The notes beneath the pieces were generated by a model, which was not told the origin of the DNA, made no database searches, and saw nothing but the letters and a program-made list of their open reading frames with translations. A DNA stretch of 64,000 nucleotides from Flavobacterium sp. 20NA77.7 (GTDB taxonomy: Bacteria > Bacteroidota > Bacteroidia > Flavobacteriales > Flavobacteriaceae): the NCBI RefSeq assembly GCF_031326205.1, contig NZ_CP133721.1, positions 1,116,001-1,180,000 of the forward strand. The letters run 5' to 3'. Shown here piece after piece: positions 26,115-35,066 of the stretch (positions are counted from its first letter, which is position 1; each line of letters starts with the position of its first letter). A program made the translations under genes and the position numbers.

Positions 26115-27503
26115 ATGAAATACGACATTATCGTTTTAGGAAGTGGACCAGGTGGCTATGTAACTGCCATTCGTGCTTCACAATTAGGATTTAAAGTAGC
26201 TGTTATCGAAAAAGAAAATTTAGGTGGTATATGCTTAAATTGGGGATGTATTCCAACAAAAGCTTTACTAAAATCGGCACAAGTTTTTGATTATCTAAAA
26301 CATGCAGAAGAGTATGGCCTAAAAGTAGCTAATGTTGATAAAGATTTTAATGCGGTTATTGCACGCTCAAGAAATGTTGCAGGAGACATGAGTAAAGGGG
26401 TTCAATTTTTAATGAAGAAAAATAAAATTGATGTTATTGATGGTTTTGGAAAAATAAAAACGGGCAAAAAAGTAGATGTAACTGGTGCCGATGGAAAAGT
26501 TACTGAATACACGGCAGATAATATAATTATTGCTACTGGAGCACGTTCTAGAGAATTACCAAATTTACCTCAAGACGGTAAAAAAGTTATTGGATACCGC
26601 CAAGCTATGACTTTAGCGGAGCAACCTAAAAAATTAATCGTTGTAGGTTCTGGTGCTATTGGTGTTGAATTTGCACATTTTTATAACGCTATGGGAACAG
26701 AAGTAACTATAGTTGAATTTATGCCAACTATTGTTCCTGTTGAAGATGAAGATATTTCAAAACAATTTGAGCGTTCATTGAAAAAAGCGGGAATCAACAT
26801 CATGACTAATGCATCTGTTGAAAAAGTAGACACTTCGGGTAAAGGAGTAAAAGCAACTGTTAAAACAGCTAAAGGTGAAGAAATTATCGAAGCGGATGTT
26901 TTACTATCAGCTGTTGGTATCAAATCAAATATTGAAAACATAGGTCTAGAAGAAGTAGGAATCGCAACTGATAGAGATAAAATTTTAGTCAATTCATTTT
27001 ACCAAACAAACGTACCTGGTTATTATGCTATTGGTGATGTAGTTCCAGGACAAGCGTTAGCGCACGTTGCTTCGGCTGAAGGTATTTTATGTGTAGAAAA
27101 AATTGCAGGTTTACACGTTGAACCTTTAGATTATGGAAATATTCCTGGTTGTACCTATGCAACACCTGAAATTGCATCGGTAGGATTAACTGAAAAAGCG
27201 GCAAAAGAAAAAGGATACGAATTAAAAATTGGTAAATTTCCATTTTCAGCATCTGGAAAAGCAAAAGCGTCTGGCACACCTGATGGTTTTGTAAAAGTTA
27301 TTTTTGATGCTAAATATGGTGAATGGCTTGGCTGTCACATGATTGGTGCTGGTGTTACAGATATGATTGCAGAAGCAGTTGTAGCACGTAAATTAGAAAC
27401 TACAGGTCATGAGATTTTAAAAGCAGTTCACCCTCACCCTACGATGAGTGAAGCGGTAATGGAAGCAGTCGCTGCTGCTTATGATGAAGTGATTCATATA
27501 TAA
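26115..27503 (+). CDS. lpdA: Dihydrolipoyl dehydrogenase (E3)
   Basis: This is a 462-aa flavoprotein disulfide reductase. The FAD motif is IIVLGSGPGGYVTAI, and the redox-active cysteines are C40 and C45 in GGICLNWGCIPTK. The NAD-binding motif is IVVGSGAIGVEFAHF, and the C-terminal catalytic His/Glu is HPHPTMSEAVMEA. It re-oxidises lipoamide of the pyruvate, 2-oxoglutarate and branched-chain dehydrogenase complexes. It is a single gene with its own terminator; the fused E1 subunit at 45689 is a likely partner. Confidence 0.96.
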   Translation: MKYDIIVLGSGPGGYVTAIRASQLGFKVAVIEKENLGGICLNWGCIPTKALLKSAQVFDYLKHAEEYGLKVANVDKDFNAVIARSRNVAGDMSKGVQFLMKKNKIDVIDGFGKIKTGKKVDVTGADGKVTEYTADNIIIATGARSRELPNLPQDGKKVIGYRQAMTLAEQPKKLIVVGSGAIGVEFAHFYNAMGTEVTIVEFMPTIVPVEDEDISKQFERSLKKAGINIMTNASVEKVDTSGKGVKATVKTAKGEEIIEADVLLSAVGIKSNIENIGLEEVGIATDRDKILVNSFYQTNVPGYYAIGDVVPGQALAHVASAEGILCVEKIAGLHVEPLDYGNIPGCTYATPEIASVGLTEKAAKEKGYELKIGKFPFSASGKAKASGTPDGFVKVIFDAKYGEWLGCHMIGAGVTDMIAEAVVARKLETTGHEILKAVHPHPTMSEAVMEAVAAAYDEVIHI

Positions 27504-27518
27504 TAAAAATACACCATT

Positions 27519-27554
27519 AAAAAATCCGACTTAGTGTTAAGTCGGATTTTTTTT
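27519..27554. terminator. Intrinsic terminator after lpdA
   Basis: Stem AAAATCCGACTTA / TAAGTCGGATTTT with a short loop, followed by a T-run. Confidence 0.9.
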
Positions 27555-27646
27555 ATGTAAACTAGTTTAATACTAAAAATAATACTAGATTTGAAACTGT
27601 TATATAAAAGCCCATTAAAATTTAATATATTATAATTACTTTCCTT

Positions 27647-28540
27647 ATGCAAAGAATACTATACATCTTACTTGTTATTTTGTTTTCAAATTATAATTTT
27701 AGTCAAACCAACTACGAGAAGTTTAAAAAATTATATAAAGAAAACGATACTACAAAAATAAAAACATTATTTGCCGAATGGGAAAAATCTAATCCGAATG
27801 ATCCCGAATTTTACACTTCTGCTTTTAATTTTTATTATTCAAAAAGTAAACAAGAAATTTTATCACTTCAAAACGAAAAACCTAAAGAAGAAGGCTTTCA
27901 ATTAAAAGATAGTACAGGAAATGTAGCTGGATTTTTAACTTCTAAAATTGGATACAATCCTGAAATGTTAGACAAAGCAATGTTTTATATTAATAAAGGT
28001 ATTGAGAAATTTCCAAACAGACTAGACATAAGATTTGGAAAATGTTACGTATTAGGACAACTTGAAGAATATGAAGCCTTTACCAATACAATCATTGAAA
28101 CTATTGAATATTCAAGGATTAACAATAATAATTGGTTGTGGACAGAAGATAAAAAACAAGAAAATGCAGAAATTTTCATGTTAGATGCCATACAAGCCTA
28201 TTTAGTCCAACTTTATAATACGGAAGACGATAATTTGCTTTCAAATATGATACAAATTGGAGAAATTACATTAAAATATTACCCAAAAAACATTGAAATA
28301 TTATCAACTACTGCCGTGGCATTGATGCTTACGAAGAAGTATGACAGAGCTATTGATTATCTAAAACAAGGAGAAAAACTAAATCCAAAAGATTATATTG
28401 TTTTAAATAATATAGCTCAAGCCTATAAAATGAAAGGTGATACAAAAAATGCAATACAATATTATGAACTAACAGAAAAATATGGCGATGAAAAAGCCAA
28501 ACAGCAAGCAAAAGAAAACTTACTAGAATTAAAAAAATAA
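27647..28540 (+). CDS. Exported TPR-repeat protein
   Basis: This 297-aa protein has a signal peptide (ILYILLVILFSNYNFSQ) and helical repeats. Two clear TPR units lie near the end (IEILSTTAVALMLTKKYDRA with IDYLKQGEKLNPKD, and YIVLNNIAQAYKMKGDTKNA then IQYYELTEKYG); earlier ones are degenerate (MLDKAMFYINKGIEKFPNR). It is predicted periplasmic or outer-membrane associated and probably mediates protein contacts. No neighbour gives a clearer role. Flanked by terminators on both sides, so monocistronic. Confidence 0.8.
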   Translation: MQRILYILLVILFSNYNFSQTNYEKFKKLYKENDTTKIKTLFAEWEKSNPNDPEFYTSAFNFYYSKSKQEILSLQNEKPKEEGFQLKDSTGNVAGFLTSKIGYNPEMLDKAMFYINKGIEKFPNRLDIRFGKCYVLGQLEEYEAFTNTIIETIEYSRINNNNWLWTEDKKQENAEIFMLDAIQAYLVQLYNTEDDNLLSNMIQIGEITLKYYPKNIEILSTTAVALMLTKKYDRAIDYLKQGEKLNPKDYIVLNNIAQAYKMKGDTKNAIQYYELTEKYGDEKAKQQAKENLLELKK

Positions 28541-28577
28541 AAAAAATCCGATTTGAAATTTCAAATCGGATTTTTTT
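28541..28577. terminator. Bidirectional terminator between TPR gene and glmM
   Basis: Perfect repeat AATCCGATTTGAAA / TTTCAAATCGGATT with an A-run before and T-run after. Confidence 0.9.
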
Positions 28578-28589
28578 ATGACAATACTA

Positions 28590-29993
28590 CTATATCCCTG
28601 CAATAGTTTTTAACTCATTTACAAAGCGTAGTGCTAATCCATCTGCATCGTTTTGCGTAGATGCCTCCGTATAAATTCGAATAATAGGTTCTGTGTTTGA
28701 TTTTCTTAAATGAACCCATTCATTGGCAAAATCTATTTTCACCCCATCAATTGTAGATAGTGAGCTTGTTGAACTATCATTTTTATAAGTCGCTGTTAAC
28801 GTTTCTAAAATGGCATCTACATCTAGTTGCGGTGTTAATTCAATTTTGTTTTTACTCATAAAATAGTGCGGATAACTTGCACGTAATTCGGCAACCGTTT
28901 TATCTTGTCCCGCCAAATAGGTTAAAAACAACGCTACGCCAACCAAACTATCTCTACCATAATGTAATTCTGGATAAATAATTCCTCCATTTCCTTCACC
29001 ACCAATTATGGCGTTGGTTTTTTTCATTAATTCTACTACATTCACTTCACCAACGGCACTGGCTTGATAGCTTCCATTATGCTTTTCGGTTATATCTCTT
29101 AACGCACGAGACGAAGATAAGTTTGATACTGTATTACCTGGTGTTTTACTTAGCACATAATCAGCAACTGCAACCAAAGTATATTCTTCACCAAACATTT
29201 CGCCATCATTAGATATAAACGCTAAACGGTCAACATCAGGATCTACAACAATTCCAAAATCAGCTTGTTCTGCTACAACTAAATTACAAATATCTGTCAA
29301 ATGTTCTTTTAAAGGTTCTGGATTATGAGGAAAATGTCCATTGGGCTCACAATATAATTTTACAACTTCAACACCCATTTCTTCAAGTAATTTAGGAATA
29401 ATAATACCTCCTGAAGAATTTACGCCATCTACAACTACCTTGTATTTTTTTGCTTTTACCACATCACTATTTACTAAAGGTAACGCCAACACTTCATCGA
29501 TATGAATATCCATATATGAATCGTTAACAAACACCTCACCTAGTGTATCAACATCTACAAAATCAAAAGCTTCTGCATCTGCAATTTCTAATATTTGAGC
29601 GCCTTCTGCCCCACTTAAAAATTCGCCTTTAGCATTTAATAATTTTAAGGCGTTCCATTGTTTAGGATTATGAGAAGCGGTTAAAATAATACCACCATCT
29701 GCATTTTCTAGAGGTACTGCTACTTCAACAGTTGGAGTTGTAGACAAACCTAAATCAACAACATCTATACCTAAGCCAACGAGTGTATTGACAACTAAAT
29801 TATGAATCATAGGACCTGAAATTCGAGCATCGCGGCCTATTACTACTTTTAACTTTCGATTAACTTGAATACTATTTTTTAAAAAAGTTCCATAGGCCGA
29901 GGCAAATTTTACTGCATCAACTGGAGTTAAATTATCTCCTACTTTACCGCCTATTGTACCTCTAATACCTGAAATTGATTTTATTAATGTCAT
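28590..29993 (-). CDS. glmM: Phosphoglucosamine mutase
   Basis: This alpha-D-phosphohexomutase of 467 aa starts MTLIKSISGIRGTIGG. The phosphoserine S107 lies in GIILTASHNPKQWNALK; the metal loop is IVVDPDVDRLAFI, the sugar loop GGEGNGGIIYPE, and the phosphate-binding loop RKSNTEPIIRIY. It converts glucosamine-6-phosphate to glucosamine-1-phosphate for UDP-GlcNAc synthesis, the substrate of MurA encoded at 33756. The sequence is closer to the archaeal/Bacteroidota phosphomutase type, so some phosphomannomutase activity is possible. Confidence 0.9.
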   Translation of the reverse strand: MTLIKSISGIRGTIGGKVGDNLTPVDAVKFASAYGTFLKNSIQVNRKLKVVIGRDARISGPMIHNLVVNTLVGLGIDVVDLGLSTTPTVEVAVPLENADGGIILTASHNPKQWNALKLLNAKGEFLSGAEGAQILEIADAEAFDFVDVDTLGEVFVNDSYMDIHIDEVLALPLVNSDVVKAKKYKVVVDGVNSSGGIIIPKLLEEMGVEVVKLYCEPNGHFPHNPEPLKEHLTDICNLVVAEQADFGIVVDPDVDRLAFISNDGEMFGEEYTLVAVADYVLSKTPGNTVSNLSSSRALRDITEKHNGSYQASAVGEVNVVELMKKTNAIIGGEGNGGIIYPELHYGRDSLVGVALFLTYLAGQDKTVAELRASYPHYFMSKNKIELTPQLDVDAILETLTATYKNDSSTSSLSTIDGVKIDFANEWVHLRKSNTEPIIRIYTEASTQNDADGLALRFVNELKTIAGI

Positions 29994-30029
29994 ATTTTAT
30001 TTTAAATATATAATGCTAATTAGTTTAAG

Positions 30030-30037
30030 CAAAGATA
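30030..30037 (-). promoter_or_regulatory. Promoter -7 element for glmM
   Basis: On the minus strand it reads TATCTTTG, a perfect TAnnTTTG match 36 bp upstream of the ATG at 29993. Confidence 0.45.
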
Positions 30038-30129
30038 AAAAGGAAAACCTTGATTATACCAAAAACTCCCAAAGAATTTTATATATTTACGGAGATTGAA
30101 AAAAAAATGAATTTAGATTTTTAATTACC

Positions 30130-30726
30130 TTGAATTATTTAGCACACATTTACTTATCTGGTGATAATGATTTTATCAAAATTGGCAACTTCATGGCAGA
30201 CAGCGTGAAAGGAAGTCAATTTAAGAGCTATGAAAATGAAATTCAAAAAGGTATTCTTTTACATCGATTTATTGATTCATTTACAGATTTTCATCCTGTT
30301 TACAGAAAAAGCAAACATAGACTCCACGAAAAATACGGACATTATTCAGGTGTAATTATGGACATTTTCTATGATCATTTTTTAGCAAAAAACTGGACTT
30401 TATTTTCAACTATTTCACTGCATCTGTATAGTCAAAATTTTTATGATTTAGTAACTTTGCATTTTGACAAACTCACCGAAAAAACACAAAAAATGCTACC
30501 TTATATGATTCAGCATAATTGGCTAGCGTCTTATGCAACAATTGAAGGTATTGAAACCATATTAATGCAAATGGATTATAGAACAAAATACAAAGGAAAT
30601 ATGAGTCACGCTACACACGAGCTAAAGTTGTTTTATAATGAATTTGAAACTGAGTTTTTTATTTTTTTTACCGAATTAATAAACATGTGCAAACAAAAAA
30701 CAAATGAATTGCATGAACTTTTGTAA
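30130..30726 (+). CDS. acpH: Acyl carrier protein phosphodiesterase (AcpH/DUF479)
   Basis: This 198-aa helical protein starts NYLAHIYLSGDNDFIKIGNFMAD; the family aspartate is in the GNFMADSVKG segment. GILLHRFIDSFTDFHPVYRKSK and GVIMDIFYDHFLAKNW match AcpH. It removes phosphopantetheine from ACP in E. coli. The start codon is TTG at 30130; no ATG is available before the conserved N-terminus. It overlaps the downstream alkylation-repair gene by 23 bp. Confidence 0.9.
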   Translation: MNYLAHIYLSGDNDFIKIGNFMADSVKGSQFKSYENEIQKGILLHRFIDSFTDFHPVYRKSKHRLHEKYGHYSGVIMDIFYDHFLAKNWTLFSTISLHLYSQNFYDLVTLHFDKLTEKTQKMLPYMIQHNWLASYATIEGIETILMQMDYRTKYKGNMSHATHELKLFYNEFETEFFIFFTELINMCKQKTNELHELL

Positions 30727-31384
30727 CGAACTTACTATTGCACTTCGTCAAATAGCATCGCCTGAAGATGCAATTTCTATGCGTGCTTACATGAAAGAAA
30801 ATTTTTATTATTTAGGTGTTAAAACAGAAGCTCGTCGACACGTATTAAAAGAACTTATAGCTATACATGTTGATGAAGTAAAATCAAATTATAGAACCAT
30901 CACGCTAGAATTATTTCAGCAACCTTACCGAGAATTGCATCAATGTGGAATTGATTTACTGTTGCAGTTTAGTAAAAAAGATTGGCAAGAAAGCGACAAT
31001 GTATTATTAGAAAAGTTATTACTAACTAATTCTTGGTGGGATAGCGTTGACACACTGGCTAAATATGGTGTGGGAGCATATTTAGTAAAATTTCCTGAAA
31101 AAAAACACAGTCTAATTGAAAACTTTTCTAATTCTGATTCCATGTGGTTGCAGCGCACAGCCATTATTTTTCAACTAGGATATAAATCAAAGACGGACTT
31201 TGACTTATTAAAAGCTGAATGTTTAAAACACAGTCAATCAAATGAATTTTTTATTCAAAAAGCGATCGGTTGGGCTTTACGAGAATATGGCGCTGTAAAT
31301 CCGAATGGTGTAATTGAATTTGTAAACACTGCTTCTTTTAAACCTTTAAGTAGAAAAGAAGCACTACGTAAACTAATAAAATAG
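30704..31384 (+). CDS. DNA alkylation repair protein, AlkD-like HEAT-repeat glycosylase
   Basis: This 226-aa all-helical protein has YRELHQCGIDLL, the AlkD signature LLTNSWWDSVDTLAKYGVGAYL (the WWDxVD catalytic aspartate region), SMWLQRTAIIFQL and FFIQKAIGWALREYGAVNP. AlkD-type enzymes remove bulky or charged alkylated purines by HEAT-repeat wrapping of DNA. ATG at 30704 or 30713 are both possible; both overlap acpH and imply coupling. Confidence 0.9.
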   Translation: MNCMNFCNELTIALRQIASPEDAISMRAYMKENFYYLGVKTEARRHVLKELIAIHVDEVKSNYRTITLELFQQPYRELHQCGIDLLLQFSKKDWQESDNVLLEKLLLTNSWWDSVDTLAKYGVGAYLVKFPEKKHSLIENFSNSDSMWLQRTAIIFQLGYKSKTDFDLLKAECLKHSQSNEFFIQKAIGWALREYGAVNPNGVIEFVNTASFKPLSRKEALRKLIK

Positions 31385-31396
31385 TACCTTTGTTCT

Positions 31397-33187
31397 ATGA
31401 GTTTGTTTTCAGGAATTGTAAAAAAAATTGAATCTTTTTTATTTAGTATAAAACGCTTGGTAGAACCCAGACAGTTTATCTATATATCTTCTGTTCTTGT
31501 GGGTATTTCTGCAGCTTTAGCGGTAATTGTATTGAAGTCATTTGCGCATTGGGTGTTCAAATCTTCTCAATATTTCGACAGTTTGGTTCATCTCCCTTTC
31601 AGCAACAGTACGTTACCTATTATTGGTATACTACTAACCGTTTTAGTTATTAAAAAAGTTTTGAAAGGCAAAATTGATAAAGGAACATCACAAATAATGT
31701 ATGCCGTTGCTAAAACAAGAAGCGTTATGCCACCTAAACAAATGTATGCACAAATCATTACCAGTTCATTAACTGTAGGCATGGGTGGCAGCGCAGGATT
31801 AGAATCACCCATTACGATTACTGGTGCGGCTTTTGGTAGCAATTATGCCTTAAATTATAGATTAAGTTATAAAGACAGAACGTTATTATTAGCATGTGGT
31901 GTAGCTGCTGGTGTAGCTGCCGCCTTTAATGCACCTATTGCAGGCGTATTATTTGCTATTGAAGTAGTGTTGGCAGAAATCAGTTTAGCGGCTTTTACCC
32001 CACTTATTATTAGTGCTGCAACAGGAGCAATCATTTCAACAATTGTTTTAAAAGAAGACATTTTATTTAGTTTTAAACATTTATATAGTTTTAACTACCA
32101 CAATATTCCCTATTACATACTTTTAGGTATACTAGCAGGTTTTGTTTCTATTCATTATGCTAGAAGTTTTAGAAAAGTAGAACACTTTTTTTCTAAGCGA
32201 AAAACAAACAGTTTCAGAAGGGCTTTATTTGGATCTGTTTTTTTAGGATTATTAATTTTTGTGTTTCCTACGCTTTTTGGTGAGGGCTACGAAAGCATTA
32301 AAATACTCGCCGATAATCACCCGGAGCACCTTGTCGAAAATTCTATTTTTGAACGATTTAGTGAACAAAAGTGGGTATTATTGGTCTTTATAAGTGCTAC
32401 TATGCTTATTAAAGTTTTTGCAACGGGAATAACTTTAGGTGCTGGTGGAAATGGCGGAAATTTTGCTCCTTCACTTTTTGTAGGTTCGTATTTAGGTTTT
32501 TCAGTAGCGTATTTATGCAATATTATAGGAATCGCGAAATTACCTATTGGAAATTTTACACTAGTAGGAATGGCAGGTATTTTAAGTGGTTTATTTCATG
32601 CCCCGCTTACCGCCATTTTCTTAATTGCAGAAATAACAGGTGGTTATGAATTAATTGTTCCTTTAATGCTCGTTTCTTCAATAAGTTTTGCAATTTCTAA
32701 ACGATTTGAACCTTATTCATTTGACATAAAGCATTTAGCTGACAAAGGAGAAGTTTTTACGGATGATAAAGATAAAAACATTTTACAATCTATAGACTTT
32801 AAAAAATTGATTAACAATAACTTTAGCCCTGTTACCGAATCTAAAACTTTAGAAGCATTAATTGAAAAAATTGCTACTTCTGACGATGTTATTTTCCCCG
32901 TTTTAAATGACGACACAAAGCTAATTGGGCTAATTTATTTAGATGACATTCGTCCAATCATATTTTCTGCCTTTAAAGTAAAATTTACTTCCATTACCGA
33001 AGTTATGCAACCCGTAAAAGACAGTATCGCATTTGAAGAAACTATAGAAACCATTATGAATAAGTTTGAAACATCTCAGCAATCTATTTTACCCGTTTTA
33101 AAAAATGGAATATTTATTGGTTTCTTATCCAAAGCTGCCATTTTAGAAAAATACCGAGAGCAGTTGAAAGAATTGGTAATTGAATAA
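31397..33187 (+). CDS. ClC-family chloride channel/antiporter with C-terminal CBS pair
   Basis: This 596-aa protein has about ten membrane helices followed by two CBS domains (about 465-590: VFPVLNDDTKLIGLIYLDDI and ILPVLKNGIFIGFLSKAAIL). Filter motifs are seen as GGSAGLESPITITGA (the GxExP position with its gating glutamate), GVAAAFNAPIAGVLFAIE and GGNGGNFAPSLFVGSY. It moves chloride across the inner membrane, possibly coupled to protons, with the CBS pair sensing adenine nucleotides. A TACCTTTG element ends 4 bp before the ATG and is too close to be a normal promoter. Confidence 0.92.
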   Translation: MSLFSGIVKKIESFLFSIKRLVEPRQFIYISSVLVGISAALAVIVLKSFAHWVFKSSQYFDSLVHLPFSNSTLPIIGILLTVLVIKKVLKGKIDKGTSQIMYAVAKTRSVMPPKQMYAQIITSSLTVGMGGSAGLESPITITGAAFGSNYALNYRLSYKDRTLLLACGVAAGVAAAFNAPIAGVLFAIEVVLAEISLAAFTPLIISAATGAIISTIVLKEDILFSFKHLYSFNYHNIPYYILLGILAGFVSIHYARSFRKVEHFFSKRKTNSFRRALFGSVFLGLLIFVFPTLFGEGYESIKILADNHPEHLVENSIFERFSEQKWVLLVFISATMLIKVFATGITLGAGGNGGNFAPSLFVGSYLGFSVAYLCNIIGIAKLPIGNFTLVGMAGILSGLFHAPLTAIFLIAEITGGYELIVPLMLVSSISFAISKRFEPYSFDIKHLADKGEVFTDDKDKNILQSIDFKKLINNNFSPVTESKTLEALIEKIATSDDVIFPVLNDDTKLIGLIYLDDIRPIIFSAFKVKFTSITEVMQPVKDSIAFEETIETIMNKFETSQQSILPVLKNGIFIGFLSKAAILEKYREQLKELVIE

Positions 33188-33202
33188 TTTTTTATACATT
33201 TG
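33173..33202 (+). promoter_or_regulatory. Full promoter TTG-N19-TACATTTG for the DoxX gene
   Basis: TTG at 33173-33175 and TACATTTG at 33195-33202 are separated by 19 bp, the ideal Bacteroidota spacing. The -33 box lies inside the 3' end of the ClC gene. Confidence 0.7.
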
Positions 33203-33226
33203 ATAATCAACTAACAAACTCAAATT

Positions 33227-33670
33227 ATGAAAAAATTATTTTTAAACAATGGAGCTAGTATTAATTTAGATTTTGGTTTACTACTTATCCGATTGATGAT
33301 TGGCGCTTTAATGGCATTTTATGGCTACGAAAAACTAATACATTTTAACGAAATGGCTGCTTCTGATTTTTGGAGTAAAAACATCAGCTTTTTAGGAATG
33401 AGTGGAGCTGTACCTTTATCCTTAACCATTTTTGCAGAATTATTTTGTAGTTTATTACTAATTGTAGGTTTATTTTCTCGCTTTAGCCTATTAGTTTTAG
33501 GGTTTTGTATGGCTTACATTTTCTTAGTGGTATTTCCGATGCAAATACTTTCCAAAGGAGATAATGGATTTGAATTTAATTCAGCATTTACCTATTTTAT
33601 TATATATATGGGCTTGCTTTTCACGGGTGTAGGCAAATATAGTTTAGATGCCAAAATGTTTAGTAAATAG
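33227..33670 (+). CDS. DoxX family membrane protein
   Basis: This is a 147-aa protein with four membrane helices (FGLLLIRLMIGALMAFYGYE; LSLTIFAELFCSLLLIVGLF; LLVLGFCMAYIFLVVFPM; AFTYFIIYMGLLFTGVG). The helix-1 pattern LLIRLMIGALMAFYGYEKL and terminal GKYSLD are DoxX hallmarks. DoxX-like proteins are linked to quinone or thiosulfate oxidation and oxidative-stress complexes, but no specific role can be assigned. Own promoter and terminator. Confidence 0.9.
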   Translation: MKKLFLNNGASINLDFGLLLIRLMIGALMAFYGYEKLIHFNEMAASDFWSKNISFLGMSGAVPLSLTIFAELFCSLLLIVGLFSRFSLLVLGFCMAYIFLVVFPMQILSKGDNGFEFNSAFTYFIIYMGLLFTGVGKYSLDAKMFSK

Positions 33671-33724
33671 CAAGACTACCATTCCTGGTAATTAAGTATT
33701 GATTTTCAAATCTTAAATTACAAT

Positions 33725-33753
33725 AAAAAAAGCGACATCACTGTCGCTTTTTT
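33725..33753. terminator. Bidirectional terminator between doxX and murA
   Basis: Stem AGCGACA / TGTCGCT with loop TCAC, flanked by an A-run and a T-run. Confidence 0.88.
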
Positions 33754-33755
33754 AT

Positions 33756-35066
33756 TTATACTCTTACAATATCTGCACCTAATGCTCGTAATCGTTCGTC
33801 TATGCGTTCGTATCCACGATCAATTTGCTCAATATTTTGTATCGTACTTGTTCCTTTTGCAGAAAGGGCAGCAATTAACAACGATATCCCAGCTCGAATG
33901 TCTGGTGAAGACATAATTGTCGCTTTCAATTGTGATTCAAAATTATGTCCCATTACCACTGCTCTGTGAGGGTCGCACAACATGATTTTTGCACCCATAT
34001 CAATTAGTTTATCTACAAAGAACAGACGACTTTCAAACATTTTTTGATGAATAAGCACATCGCCTTTTGCTTGTGTAGCTACTACTAAGATAATACTCAA
34101 TAAATCAGGTGTAAAACCAGGCCATGGTGCATCTGAAACGGTTAAAATAGATCCATCAATATCTGTTTTTACTTCATAACCATTAGTATGAGCAGGAATA
34201 TAAATATCGTCTCCTTTTTGCTCTAAAGTAATTCCTAATTTTCTAAAAACATTTGGGATTTGCCCTAAGTTTTCCCAACTAACATCTTTAATTGTTATTT
34301 CGCTCTTAGTCATAGCTGCTAAACCTATCCAAGAACCAATTTCAATCATATCAGGTAAAATTCTATGCTCACAACCTCCCAATGCTTCAACACCTTCGAT
34401 AGTTAATAAATTTGAGCCTACTCCTGTGATTTTAGCACCCATTGCATTTAGCATTTTACACAATTGTTGTAAATAAGGCTCACAGGCAGCATTATAAATT
34501 GTTGTTGTACCTTCTGCTAATACAGCCGCCATAACAATGTTTGCAGTTCCTGTTACCGAAGCTTCATCTAAAAGCATATAAGCACCTTTTAAACGCCCTT
34601 TATTTTCAACACCATAAAAATGGTCTTCTCTGTTGTATCTAAATTTTGCACCTAAATTGATAAATCCTTCAAAATGGGTATCTAAACGACGTCTTCCAAT
34701 TTTGTCACCACCCGGTTTTGGAATAAATCCTTTTCCAAATCTTGCTAACAATGGACCTACTATCATGATAGAGCCACGTAAACTTCCACCTTCTTTTTTA
34801 AAGGCTTCTGTTTCTAAATAACCCACATTTACATCATCAGCTTGAAACGTATAATCGCCAGGTCCGTTCTTCTGAATTTTAACACCTAAATTTCCTAATA
34901 ATGTAATTAGTTTGTTTACATCAATAATATCAGGAATGTTAGTTACTCTAACTTTTTCTGACGTCAACAATACAGGACATAACACCTGTAACGCTTCGTT
35001 TTTTGCACCTTGTGGTTGAACGATACCTTTTAACGGTTTGCCACCTTCAATTTTAAAAGTTCCCAT
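33756..35066 (-). CDS. murA: UDP-N-acetylglucosamine 1-carboxyvinyltransferase
   Basis: This is a 436-aa EPSP-synthase-fold enzyme making the first committed peptidoglycan precursor. Motifs: GIVQPQGAKNEALQVL (the KN pair binding UDP-GlcNAc), SLRGSIMIVGPLL, DEASVTGTANIVMAA, and DRGYERIDERLRALGADI at the end. The catalytic-loop position, Cys115 in E. coli (PGGCxIGxRPVDLH), reads PGGDKIGRRRLDTH here, so Asp121 replaces the cysteine. Asp variants are known to be active and resistant to fosfomycin. Co-directional with DUF4290 upstream (no gap). Confidence 0.96.
   Translation of the reverse strand: MGTFKIEGGKPLKGIVQPQGAKNEALQVLCPVLLTSEKVRVTNIPDIIDVNKLITLLGNLGVKIQKNGPGDYTFQADDVNVGYLETEAFKKEGGSLRGSIMIVGPLLARFGKGFIPKPGGDKIGRRRLDTHFEGFINLGAKFRYNREDHFYGVENKGRLKGAYMLLDEASVTGTANIVMAAVLAEGTTTIYNAACEPYLQQLCKMLNAMGAKITGVGSNLLTIEGVEALGGCEHRILPDMIEIGSWIGLAAMTKSEITIKDVSWENLGQIPNVFRKLGITLEQKGDDIYIPAHTNGYEVKTDIDGSILTVSDAPWPGFTPDLLSIILVVATQAKGDVLIHQKMFESRLFFVDKLIDMGAKIMLCDPHRAVVMGHNFESQLKATIMSSPDIRAGISLLIAALSAKGTSTIQNIEQIDRGYERIDERLRALGADIVRV

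Noticed and set aside
31385..31392. TACCTTTG before the ClC gene as its promoter
   Set aside because: It ends only 4 bp before the ATG, so transcription would start at or inside the gene; probably chance or an internal element.
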